From Bacillota bacterium (GTDB lineage: Bacteria; Bacillota_A; Clostridia; DSM-8532): 7,165 bases of DNA. The position numbers were made by a program, and so were the translations under genes. Location: NCBI GenBank assembly GCA_023424865.1, contig JAFADM010000597.1, forward strand, positions 1 to 7,165, written 5' to 3'. The notes below the pieces were generated by a model. That model did not search any database and had not been told where the DNA came from. It saw only the letters and a program-made list of their open reading frames with translations. Positions 1-6,682 of the stretch are shown one piece after another (the stretch's first letter is position 1; the number at the start of each line of letters is the position of its first letter).

Positions 1-618
1 CCTGAAACCAAAATAACCTCCGACGGGCGCATTATGGAATGGCAGGAGGAATACGACGAGCCTGAACCCGGACACCGGCACATCTCCCATCTTTACGGCC
101 TGCATCCCGGCAATGAAATTGTGGAGAATAAGCCTCTGCTGTTCCGCGCTGCCGAAAAAACTCTTGAGCACAGGCTGGCTCATGGAGGGGGGCATACCGG
201 CTGGAGCAGGGCCTGGATTACCTGCTTTTACGCCAGGCTCAAAAAGGGCCGTGAGGTGCTTGAAAGCATGGAGGCACTTTTTAAGCATTCCATTCAGGAT
301 AATCTTCTCGACACCCATCCGCCCTTTCAGATAGACGGAAATTTCGGATTTGTGGAGGCTGTTTTAGAGTCCCTTATACAGTCTCATAACAGCTATATCG
401 AGGTTCTTCCCGCCCTCCCCCCGGCCTGGCGGAAGGGAAAGCTGGCAGGCGTAAGGCTTAGGGGAGGCTTGACTGCGGATCTAAGCTGGAACGAGGGCAT
501 CCTGGAATCCTTTGCCTTAGTATCGGCAGCGGCTCAAACCGTTGAAATAAGGTACGGAGAAAAAAGAAGGTCTGTTTTGTTGAAGAAGCATACAAAGAAT
601 TTTATAGTATTTACCTAA
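1..618 (+). CDS. GH95-family alpha-L-fucosidase, C-terminal part (5' end outside the window)
   Basis: The frame is open from base 1, so this is the last 205 residues of a longer gene; GH95 enzymes usually run to about 750-800 residues, so roughly a quarter is visible. The family hydrolyses terminal alpha-1,2-linked L-fucose (some members alpha-L-galactose) with inversion. Family hallmarks seen in order are HRHISHLYGLHPG (visible residues 25-37), HTGWSRAW (65-72) and FQIDGNFG (109-116), all from the (alpha/alpha)6 barrel, then the C-terminal beta-domain with VLPALPPAW and RLRGGL. The Asp of DGNFG (visible residue 112) probably matches the catalytic base-assisting Asp of characterised members; this is from memory of the family. 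The general-acid Glu and the substrate Asn residues lie upstream and cannot be checked, nor can a signal peptide. It sits 58 bases before a GH29 fucosidase on the same strand with no clear terminator between them, so co-transcription is likely. Confidence 0.93.
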   Translation, partial: PETKITSDGRIMEWQEEYDEPEPGHRHISHLYGLHPGNEIVENKPLLFRAAEKTLEHRLAHGGGHTGWSRAWITCFYARLKKGREVLESMEALFKHSIQDNLLDTHPPFQIDGNFGFVEAVLESLIQSHNSYIEVLPALPPAWRKGKLAGVRLRGGLTADLSWNEGILESFALVSAAAQTVEIRYGEKRRSVLLKKHTKNFIVFT

Positions 619-676
619 AGGTCCCTATGCAGGGAACAAAAAAAAACTTCTGAATCCTTAAGAATGAGGTGTTGTA

Positions 677-2020
677 ATGGAAAAAAAGATGCCCAGAGAA
701 ATGACGGGCGCTGAGCTTAAGTCCATGCTTAAAAGCACAATTAACTTCAAAAGCCTCGGAGGCCTGAAGCACCCTGAACTGAGGCTCTCCAGGGAGGATA
801 TGAAATGGTGGCGGGAGGCCCGTATCGGTATGTTTGTCCATTGGGGTCTTTATTCCATACTTGGAAGAGGCGAATGGGTCCGGTTCAATGAAAAGATACC
901 TGAGGCGGAATATGAAAAGCTGGCCTGGGAATTCAATCCCCAGGGCTTTGATATGGAGGAGTGGGCAACCCTGGCCAGGGATTTCGGCGCAAAATACATG
1001 GTCATGGTAGCCCGGCACCATGACGGCTTTGCGCTGTGGGACAGCCCGGGAAGCTTTGGTGGCTTTACGAGCTATAATACGGCCTCAAAAAGAGATTTCG
1101 TGCGTGAATATACGGAAGCCTGCAGAAGACAGGGCCTGCGTGTAGGACTTTATTATTCTCCCATGGACTGGCGTTTTCCGGGTTATTTCGATCCCGAGGG
1201 GCTTTTGGATAACGCTCTGCTTATGAAAAAGCAAACCTATGATCAGGTGGGTGAGCTTTGCTCAAACTACGGCCCCATTGATATACTCTGGTACGATGGC
1301 TCCTGGCTGGCCCACAAGGGCAGCGATACCACCAGCGCCTGGCTGTGGGAACCCATAAAGCTTAATCAGATGGTAAGAAGCCATAATCCCAAAACCGTAA
1401 TCAATCCCCGCTCCGGCTGGGAGGGCGACTTTTATTGCGACGAAGGCTCCCACCCCATCAAGGGAGGCATTATCCCCGTTCCCTGGGAAAAGAACATGTG
1501 TGTGGCAAGCGGCAGCTCCTGGGGCTGGATGCCTGACGATCCGGTGACGGATTTCGACGGCCTTATTGTAATGCTGGTCAATGTGGTAACTCGGGGCGGG
1601 AACTGGCTTATTAATGTAGGGCCTGACAAAAACGGCAAAATCCCTATGGAGGCAGCGGCCCGCATGAGAGAAATCGGCCTTTGGCTTAAAGAAAACGGCG
1701 AGAGTGTTTACAGTACCGAAGCAGGGCCTTTCGAGCCTGTGGACGGAGTTTTCGGCTCCACCTTCCGTGACAGCACCGTTTACCTTCATATTCTTGATAC
1801 AAAAGCCTTTAAGGCGCTGACGCTTCCCTCCCTTCCCCAGTCTGTCCTTTCCGCCTCCTATAAAGGCACTCCCCTTTCTTTCACACAGGATTCACAGGGT
1901 ATAAGGGTGGCTCTTCCTGAAGGGGCTTTGAAGGAGCCGGATACCATCATCAAGCTGGAGCTTGACGAAAGGCTTTCTACTCCGGAGGCCGCAGACATTT
2001 ATTTTACTGGTAAGGGATAA
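677..2020 (+). CDS. GH29 alpha-L-fucosidase, apparently intracellular
   Basis: This is a complete 447-residue retaining alpha-L-fucosidase, a normal length for the family. The N-terminal TIM barrel shows WWREARIGMFVHWGLYS (residues 44-60), GEW (65-67), HHDGFALW (114-121), the nucleophile region DILWYDGSW with D207 as probable nucleophile, and NPRSG (243-247). GGNWLINVGPDKNGKIP (307-323) closes the barrel. Compared from memory with the Thermotoga maritima enzyme, H55, E66, W67, H114, H115, W205 and R245 would bind fucose. The acid/base residue is less certain: E256 is the best candidate, E271 in PWE an alternative. Residues ~350-447 form the usual C-terminal beta-sandwich. There is no signal peptide, so a cytoplasmic role on imported oligosaccharides is inferred. 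The ATG start is supported by GAGGTG at 666-671, five bases upstream. It follows the GH95 gene closely, and the pair suggests removal of differently linked fucose from one glycan type. The linkage preference (alpha-1,2, 1,3/4 or 1,6) cannot be read from sequence. Confidence 0.95.
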   Translation: MEKKMPREMTGAELKSMLKSTINFKSLGGLKHPELRLSREDMKWWREARIGMFVHWGLYSILGRGEWVRFNEKIPEAEYEKLAWEFNPQGFDMEEWATLARDFGAKYMVMVARHHDGFALWDSPGSFGGFTSYNTASKRDFVREYTEACRRQGLRVGLYYSPMDWRFPGYFDPEGLLDNALLMKKQTYDQVGELCSNYGPIDILWYDGSWLAHKGSDTTSAWLWEPIKLNQMVRSHNPKTVINPRSGWEGDFYCDEGSHPIKGGIIPVPWEKNMCVASGSSWGWMPDDPVTDFDGLIVMLVNVVTRGGNWLINVGPDKNGKIPMEAAARMREIGLWLKENGESVYSTEAGPFEPVDGVFGSTFRDSTVYLHILDTKAFKALTLPSLPQSVLSASYKGTPLSFTQDSQGIRVALPEGALKEPDTIIKLELDERLSTPEAADIYFTGKG

Positions 2021-2087
2021 GGTATTAACCATTGATTTAAGATGCAAACGAAAAAACAGTATGGATCGAACATAAAACGTAATGAAC

Positions 2088-2140
2088 AAAAAGACAGGCA
2101 GGGAGAGGCTAAACGCAGCATCTCCCTGTCTTATCTTTTT
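2088..2140. terminator. Bidirectional rho-independent terminator between convergent genes
   Basis: The left arm (2093-2106) and right arm (2121-2130) pair as GACA/TGTC plus GGGAGA/TCTCCC, with four unpaired bases (GGCA) in the left arm. An inner GCT/AGC pairing closes a six-base loop. On the + strand the stem is followed by TTATCTTTTT (2131-2140). On the - strand it is followed by TTTTTGTTC, from the A-run at 2088-2092. It lies 68 bases after the GH29 stop and just beyond the stop of the convergent SLH gene, so it can end transcripts from both sides. Confidence 0.85.
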
Positions 2141-2146
2141 GTTGGG

Positions 2147-5100
2147 CTATTCCTGATTTAAGAGTAAGGTGATAACTCGTGCTGCAGCCGCACGGGTAGC
2201 ATAGTCGTCAGGATAGAATGCATTATTATTTCCTTCCACGACGCCCGCTCTATAAAGAGCATCAATGGCATTTGCTGCCTCTATGGAGTTTACATTGCCT
2301 TTGTCTGCGAATTCCAACGAAGAACGTGTGAAATTCAGCAGTATTCCAAATTTATCGGCATAGCGTTTTAAGATAACGCACATCTGCTCTCTTGTAATAA
2401 AGTCGTCCGGACCAAATGTACCATCGTCATACCCGCTTACAATGCCTGATTCTGCAGCCCATGCGATATAGGGTGAATACCAGGCGCCGTCAGCAACATC
2501 CTTAAATCCTGTGGAGCTGACAGACTGGTTTCCAACGCCCTCCAGAACTGCTAAAAGCTTAACAAACTGGGCTCTTGTAATGGACATATCCGGTTGTACA
2601 AGTCCCTGATTGCCCACTAAAACATCCCTTGCAGCCAGGTAGTTAATGCTGCTTGCTCCCCAATGGCTGGCAGGCAGGTCTTTAAAGGAGGCTTCCTTAT
2701 ATCCCACAGCATATACACTCAGTTGATTAGTCCTGAAGGTAATCTGGTTTGTTTCAGGGTTGTAGACGGATGAAGGAACAGGTACTTTTCCGCCGTTATC
2801 ATCGATAAAGTTAATAAGAACACTCTCCCATTTCTCGTCCGCAACTGCAATATAAGGCACCGTGAGAGTAAGGCCACCTGCTGAAAAATCATTAATCCTG
2901 TTGCCGCCTACTGTTATTTCAAAGCTGTAGGCAGGCCTTAATTCAATATCATCCTGTTCTGTTAAGACGATATTGGAGGCATCTTGAAGCTGCACAGGCT
3001 TAACAGCAAAGGTAACATCGCCACTGTAGCCGTTTTGGGCAGCCTGTTCTATAATCGTCAATACGGTTGCGGCACTTAATGCAATAGCTCCTGCTTCCGA
3101 TTTAATATTGAAATAGTCTATTGTCCCCGCATCATAAACAGCCTTTAAAGAGGCCAGAGGCAGTACAAGTTCACTTCCCCCGCCTTTGTTTGATTCAACA
3201 GTCACATTTAATGAAGAACGCTCCTGAGTGCCGCTGCCAGATGCAACGGCCAGGGCGCTGCGAACTTTATCATCGGTTAATACAGTTCTGACCGATCCAT
3301 CCTTATTTTCTGATGTTTTAGTTGGCTTGAGGCTTACTACCTTCCGTCCGTCGCTGTCCTGAGTAAGCTCGGGCTTTGGGGTACCGGATTCGGAGGAAGG
3401 ATTTCCGTTTGTCCCACTGTCAGGATTTGAGCCTGTATCGGGATTTGTACCGGGATCTGGATTTTCTGGCTCTGAGTTACCCTTTGTAAGTGTAATAATA
3501 TAGGGATTGCTGCCATCCAATGAAGTGTATTTTTCATTGCTGTTTAATGGATAAAAGCCTTTTTCGCCATTAACTGTGCGAACCTCAAATTGAATTCCGG
3601 AGGCATCGCCATAACCTTCTATCCATGAAAAAATGTCAAGGGTATACACTCCCTCTTCCAACTCGGGAAATAGGATTTCACCGTAACTGTTAACCCTTAA
3701 ATATTCACCTTCATTGCCTCTATAAAGATAGGGATAAACATTATTGCTATTGGGCAGTTCCCCAGAATCAGGTTCGGCCAAAGTAATCTTGCCTTTTAAA
3801 TATGGCAGAGGCAGAGTTATAACCAAAGTCTCCTCACCTGCGTTAACCCCGTTTACATTGTAAGTACCATCCTCATTAACAGACAGTAAAATAGTATCAG
3901 AGTTTAAATGAAGATTATTAATAAAAGGTGCTTTCACCATGAAGGAATACGACTCACCCGGTATCAAATTGGTAAGGTAAAGATACCCAGAAGTTCTTCC
4001 ATATAACATGTTTTCTGACAAATCTGGGTAAACCAGGCGAGCAAAAAAGGCTGAATCAACTAAGTCACCAGTGCCTTCAGTTTTTACCCCAACGGTTATC
4101 TGCGGCTTTTGAAGCTCTAAATCTACTGTCGGTACAGCGGAGCCTTCAACTTCTTCCCCATTTATGCTCTTTACTTCTCCGTCTTCAACAAGCAAACGCA
4201 AGGGTGCAGATGCCCCATAAGCAAGTGCTGAGGTATAAAGGGGCTGCACATACACCAAGCTCTCAGAATCATCAATATAAAGCCTGAGATAACCATCCTT
4301 ATAAAAGTAAGAGTATCCAAAGCCAACTCCCTCTGAAGATATTTTGTTGACTACGGCTTGACTCCCGTTTGATACATTAATATCATCAGCAAAAGCCCTT
4401 AGCTTAATCGTGCAACGAATGTCCACTAAAACAGCCTTATCTATTTCCGGATTACCCACGTTGTCAGTTTTGAATGATAGAAGTTGTGAACCCTCTGAAT
4501 CCGGATCTTGCGATTTGCCTTTTAGATGATAGGTTGTAAGCGGCGAAAGTCCCCCAAGAACAAAGGTTCCGTCCGATGCTACATCAGCCTTGTATATCCA
4601 TCGGTTTTGCTTTTCCCCATTTTGGGTGTATTCCTCAGATACATCAACATATCCGACTGTTACAGGACTTCCGTCTTTGAGCTGGTATTTACCGGTGAGA
4701 GTGGTTTCATATTGAAAATCAATACCGGAAGAGCCCTCCCACGCTTCTCCGTTAACAGAAACAACATGTCCAGCGGATATATTAACTAAAACAGCCTTTG
4801 AAGCACCTTCTCCTGCCCTACTGGGTATTGCTCTAAAGACATGTTCTCCATCAAGGGTTTGATTTCCAGATGACAGTATACTATATTGATATTCCCCTGA
4901 GTTATCTAAGTTTCGAGTCCAAGTTCCGCTCGAACTACCGTAATAATTTATTTTTGCATTAGGTTTCAAGTCCCCATTTTGATCCAGCACTTTACCTCTT
5001 AATGTTATCTCGCTCTCATTCAGCAAAACTTCTTTAAAATTCAAAGGCTCTTCATTGGACGAATCAACAAAACTCCCGTCCTCCAGAACATTGAACAAAT

Positions 5101-5449
5101 AGTTTCCCCAGCGCTTAAAATCATCTCTGTCATTGTAGTTCAATCGCGCTATCAGCTCATAGCTGCCTTCCGCAAGGCCATTTACACTATACGAAGTACC
5201 AAAGGCCGTTGTATTTATTTTTCTAAATGTTTTTGACAAACCTTCCTCATCTTCTTGAATCTCCCAAATCTCAATCTGGATAGAGTCCGGACTGGTAGCA
5301 GCGGTTTGAGCATAAGCATCCTCAGGGACTCTGAATTCGACATTTAATTCTTTCACTTCTTCAATTCCATAGGAGTAAATTGGTGCGGCAGTAAAAACCA
5401 ATACAAAGCAGATTAGCCAGGAAATCAACCGAGCTGTAGACTTTTTCAT
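2147..5449 (-). CDS. Exported SLH-domain surface protein with tandem beta-sandwich-like repeats
   Basis: A 1100-residue cell-surface protein. Residues 1-28 are a signal peptide: MKKSTAR, then the hydrophobic stretch LISWLICFVLVFTAAP; cleavage near G28 is a guess. Residues ~32-656 are about six degenerate ~100-residue beta-rich units resembling carboxypeptidase-regulatory or CnaB-like folds. Residues 657-700 are a disordered linker with NPDxG(T/S) repeats. Residues ~701-915 look like the beta-rich region often found before SLH domains in Paenibacillus and clostridial surface proteins, ending TFRTNQLSVYAVGY. Three SLH domains follow at about 921-972, 981-1034 and 1045-1100, and should bind the secondary cell-wall polysaccharide. 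No hydrolase or carbohydrate-binding motif was recognised, so adhesion, ligand binding or a structural surface role are all possible. The ATG is well supported by AGGAGG seven bases upstream. It is transcribed toward the fucosidase genes and is probably monocistronic, although no terminator separates it from nfi upstream. Confidence 0.92.
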   Translation of the reverse strand: MKKSTARLISWLICFVLVFTAAPIYSYGIEEVKELNVEFRVPEDAYAQTAATSPDSIQIEIWEIQEDEEGLSKTFRKINTTAFGTSYSVNGLAEGSYELIARLNYNDRDDFKRWGNYLFNVLEDGSFVDSSNEEPLNFKEVLLNESEITLRGKVLDQNGDLKPNAKINYYGSSSGTWTRNLDNSGEYQYSILSSGNQTLDGEHVFRAIPSRAGEGASKAVLVNISAGHVVSVNGEAWEGSSGIDFQYETTLTGKYQLKDGSPVTVGYVDVSEEYTQNGEKQNRWIYKADVASDGTFVLGGLSPLTTYHLKGKSQDPDSEGSQLLSFKTDNVGNPEIDKAVLVDIRCTIKLRAFADDINVSNGSQAVVNKISSEGVGFGYSYFYKDGYLRLYIDDSESLVYVQPLYTSALAYGASAPLRLLVEDGEVKSINGEEVEGSAVPTVDLELQKPQITVGVKTEGTGDLVDSAFFARLVYPDLSENMLYGRTSGYLYLTNLIPGESYSFMVKAPFINNLHLNSDTILLSVNEDGTYNVNGVNAGEETLVITLPLPYLKGKITLAEPDSGELPNSNNVYPYLYRGNEGEYLRVNSYGEILFPELEEGVYTLDIFSWIEGYGDASGIQFEVRTVNGEKGFYPLNSNEKYTSLDGSNPYIITLTKGNSEPENPDPGTNPDTGSNPDSGTNGNPSSESGTPKPELTQDSDGRKVVSLKPTKTSENKDGSVRTVLTDDKVRSALAVASGSGTQERSSLNVTVESNKGGGSELVLPLASLKAVYDAGTIDYFNIKSEAGAIALSAATVLTIIEQAAQNGYSGDVTFAVKPVQLQDASNIVLTEQDDIELRPAYSFEITVGGNRINDFSAGGLTLTVPYIAVADEKWESVLINFIDDNGGKVPVPSSVYNPETNQITFRTNQLSVYAVGYKEASFKDLPASHWGASSINYLAARDVLVGNQGLVQPDMSITRAQFVKLLAVLEGVGNQSVSSTGFKDVADGAWYSPYIAWAAESGIVSGYDDGTFGPDDFITREQMCVILKRYADKFGILLNFTRSSLEFADKGNVNSIEAANAIDALYRAGVVEGNNNAFYPDDYATRAAAARVITLLLNQE
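2150..2689 (-). repeat. Three SLH cell-wall-anchoring domains
   Basis: This encodes residues 921-1100 of the surface protein. Each copy has the SLH pattern. Copy 1 has SFKDL..HWGASSINYLAARDVL then ITRAQFVKLL. Copy 2 has GFKDV..AWYSPYIAWAAESGIVSGYDDGTFGPDD then ITREQMCVIL. Copy 3 has EFAD..SIEAANAIDALYRAGVVEG then ATRAAAARVI. The Arg of the TRAE-type binding motif is kept in all three. Copy 3 has Ala in place of the acidic or amide residue and lacks the usual W or H after the first motif, so it may bind less well. Three copies is the usual number for anchoring to pyruvylated secondary wall polymer. Confidence 0.93.
3410..3463 (-). repeat. Three 18-bp tandem repeats encoding the NPDxG(T/S) linker
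   Basis: Residues 663-680 are NPDPGT, NPDTGS and NPDSGT in tandem, encoded by three imperfect 18-base units. The Pro/Asn/Asp/Gly composition indicates a flexible extracellular spacer between the repeat arm and the pre-SLH and SLH anchor. Such short in-frame repeats can expand or contract between strains. Confidence 0.8.
3482..5356 (-). repeat. About six degenerate ~100-residue protein repeats forming the arm of the surface protein
   Basis: Residues ~32-656 divide into units at about 33-146, 147-248, 249-345, 346-446, 447-546 and 547-656. Most begin with a strand such as LRGKV, LTGKY or LKGKI. The middle motif is G-x-hydrophobic...L-x-x-G-x-x-Y-x-L: GTSYSVNGLAEGSYELIARL (84-103), GTFVLGGLSPLTTYHLKG (294-311), GYLYLTNLIPGESYSFMV (488-505), GEILFPELEEGVYTLDI (590-606). 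Several end with V-x-(E)DG...VNG..EG then a strand, as in VVSVNGEAWEG, EDGEVKSINGEEVEG and EDGTYNVNGVNAGE. The copies are too diverged to show as DNA repeats. The units were aligned by eye, so the boundaries are approximate. Confidence 0.7.
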
Positions 5450-5456
5450 GCATTCT

Positions 5457-5462
5457 CCTCCT
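5457..5462 (-). promoter_or_regulatory. Ribosome-binding site of the SLH protein gene
   Basis: On the - strand AGGAGG (within AGGAGGAG) lies seven bases before the ATG at 5449. This is a near-perfect Shine-Dalgarno sequence at ideal spacing. It fixes the start and suggests strong translation, as expected for an abundant surface protein. Confidence 0.88.
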
Positions 5463-5760
5463 GAATGATTTAATAGTGTCTGATAACAACGAGATATTTC
5501 TCATTAATTACCATTCAAAATTTATTCTAATCATCCATATTTCTACAGCAAAATACACGAAAAGACCATAAAAACAAAGCTGCTTCAAATCCCTCATGGA
5601 TTGGAAAACCAAGACTCGCTTTATAAGTTTGTTTCAAGTGTTTTAATGTTAAGTTTTAAAAGAATGTTATTCAACGGAAGACAGATATAAAGGATACCTC
5701 CATAGGTCTAATTTCCTATATCACAAGGGCTAAGGCGCATAATAAAACAAGCGAATGAAT
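5463..5760. other. AT-rich intergenic region between nfi and the SLH gene
   Basis: About 300 bases with no credible gene. It holds a candidate - strand promoter (5524-5551), a short dyad GAGAtattTCTC (5491-5502) in the likely leader of the SLH gene, and two small overlapping inverted repeats: AATCC/GGATT (5588-5602) and TTGG/CCAA (5601-5612). No U-tract-linked hairpin was found after the nfi stop, so some read-through from nfi into the SLH gene is possible. Confidence 0.6.
5524..5551 (-). promoter_or_regulatory. Candidate sigma-A-type promoter for the SLH protein gene
   Basis: Read on the - strand, TTGCTG (5551-5546) and TAGAAT (5529-5524) are separated by 16 bases. The -10 box matches TATAAT at five of six positions; the -35 matches only its TTG. 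Transcription would start near 5517, giving a leader of roughly 65-70 bases. The region is AT-rich, so chance matches are likely and this remains a weak call. Confidence 0.35.
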
Positions 5761-6468
5761 TCAATAAGTATGGCTAGCTATCCCCATATATCTAAGCTGT
5801 TTTCTTGTTTCAATATCTGCTAACCGGGTGGGAGCAGGCTGCCTGCTGCTTTTGTCTACAAGGCTTAGTACGATATTTGTTGCCGTATTCAGTGTAATCC
5901 AGTTTCCGCATGAAACAAAAATAGGCTTTATCCCTTTATGCGTCCTTAATGCTCTTCCGTAAACTTTTCCCTTCACTACAATGTTCGTATAAGCGCCATC
6001 TTCATCCTGAGGCATAACAAAATCAGTGTTATCGACCTTTAAATAGCTTTTTGCTACTCCTATGGTTGGTTTATTAAGGTGGAAGGAGGCATGTGTTGCA
6101 ATTCCCATATTTCTATAATGCAAATACCCGTTGCCATCAAACAGTATTAAGTCAGGATCCTTCTCAATCAATTTAAAGGTAGCAAGAATAAGGGGTAATT
6201 CTCTGAAAGACAAATACCCAGGAATATAGGGTACGGTAATTTTATCTGATAATGATTTTATTTCTGTTACCTGTCCAGTTAGGTAATCAATTGTTACAAT
6301 GCTGCAAACAGCATGCTCCATGCCATTCTCAGTCCAATAGGCAAGATCAACCCCGGATATCCTTTTTATATCCTGTAACTTAAAACTATCAGATAGATTT
6401 ATTTTGTTAAACAAGTCAAGTTGAATTTGGATGTAATGGCTTTCCAGCTCCTTAATGCTTACATTCAT
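5761..6468 (-). CDS. nfi: Endonuclease V (deoxyinosine 3'-endonuclease)
   Basis: Endonuclease V cuts DNA at the second phosphodiester bond 3' of deoxyinosine and starts repair of deaminated adenine; some homologues also act on inosine in RNA. Numbering from the chosen ATG (235 residues), the family motifs are SGVDLAYW with D41, VPYIPGYLSFREL with E90, LFDGNGYLH with D111 and H117, GIATHASFHLNKPTIGVAKSYL, YGRALRTHKGIKPIFVSCGN, and PTRLADIETRK with D218. These match the positions of catalytic and metal-binding residues in the E. coli and Thermotoga enzymes, so the protein should be active. The frame stays open to a GTG at 6519, but that site has no ribosome-binding sequence and would add 17 residues absent from homologues. 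The ATG at 6468 fits family length, although its AAGGGG (6481-6486) is 12 bases away, which is long. The gene stands alone and diverges from the gene at 6741. Confidence 0.96.
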   Translation of the reverse strand: MNVSIKELESHYIQIQLDLFNKINLSDSFKLQDIKRISGVDLAYWTENGMEHAVCSIVTIDYLTGQVTEIKSLSDKITVPYIPGYLSFRELPLILATFKLIEKDPDLILFDGNGYLHYRNMGIATHASFHLNKPTIGVAKSYLKVDNTDFVMPQDEDGAYTNIVVKGKVYGRALRTHKGIKPIFVSCGNWITLNTATNIVLSLVDKSSRQPAPTRLADIETRKQLRYMGIASHTY

Positions 6469-6513
6469 AACGTTCCATATCCCCTTCAAGCAAAGTCTGT
6501 TCAAAGGCTCACA

Positions 6514-6540
6514 ATCCACCGCAATACAAAAATTGTGGAT
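6514..6540. repeat. Inverted repeat in the nfi upstream region
   Basis: ATCCAC (6514-6519) and GTGGAT (6535-6540) are perfect complements, with ATTG/CAAT pairing inside. This gives a small bulged hairpin about 45-70 bases before the nfi ATG. It is not followed by a U-tract on either strand, so it is not a terminator. It would lie in the nfi leader if the promoter at 6655-6682 is real. Confidence 0.45.
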
Positions 6541-6587
6541 ACTGACTTGTCCTCTGTGCTATCCATACTCATCATACCTGAGAACGC

Positions 6588-6610
6588 TTAACTGCCTTTA
6601 GGCAGGTTAA
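6588..6610. repeat. Hairpin-forming inverted repeat TTAACTGCC / GGCAGgTTAA
   Basis: TTAA-CTGCC (6588-6596) pairs with GGCAG-TTAA (6601-6610) around the loop TTTA, with one bulged G at 6606. It is the most stable-looking hairpin of the nfi upstream region. Neither side has a convincing U-tract and no gene ends here in either direction, so a terminator role is not supported. It would sit in the nfi leader or act as a DNA-level site. Confidence 0.55.
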
Positions 6611-6612
6611 AT

Positions 6613-6625
6613 TAATCTTAGATTA
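6613..6625. repeat. Perfect 13-bp dyad TAATCttaGATTA
   Basis: Two five-base half-sites (6613-6617 and 6621-6625) flank a three-base centre. The size and symmetry suit a small dimeric DNA-binding protein. It lies 30-42 bases downstream of the candidate nfi -10 box, where a bound repressor could block transcription. In AT-rich DNA such dyads also arise by chance. Confidence 0.35.
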
Positions 6626-6654
6626 GCACATAAACACTTTAGATATAAATTAAA

Positions 6655-6682
6655 ATTTTATAATAACCAACGGAATTGTCAC
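6655..6682 (-). promoter_or_regulatory. Candidate sigma-A-type promoter for nfi
   Basis: On the - strand, GTGACA (6682-6677; five of six against TTGACA) and TAAAAT (6660-6655; five of six against TATAAT) are 16 bases apart. Transcription would start near 6648 and give nfi a leader of about 180 bases, which is long. The -35 box overlaps the -35 box of the opposing promoter at five of six bases. Confidence 0.5.

Noticed and set aside
621..646. Small hairpin TCCCT-atgc-AGGGA followed by a run of nine A between the two fucosidase genes.
   Set aside because: The run is A rather than T on the + strand, and on the - strand the T-run precedes the stem, so it is not a terminator in either direction. 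The five-base stem is weak.
611..1021. Open frame on the - strand overlapping the start of GH29.
   Set aside because: It lies antisense to a well-supported glycosidase, has no recognisable domain, and its composition is that of a shadow frame.
1262..1789. 175-codon open frame on the - strand inside GH29.
   Set aside because: It is antisense to the conserved catalytic region of GH29 and shows no family motif; high G+C coding DNA often leaves such frames open.
4526..4789. 87-codon + strand open frame inside the SLH protein gene.
   Set aside because: It is antisense to the repeat arm, and the translated product has no recognisable features.
5588..5612. Overlapping small inverted repeats considered as a terminator for nfi.
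   Set aside because: They lie about 150 bases past the nfi stop, the stems are only four to five base pairs, and no U-tract directly follows.
5596..5646. A 16-codon + strand reading frame (ATG to TAA) in the intergenic region.
   Set aside because: It has no ribosome-binding site or promoter, and the peptide has no distinguishing feature.
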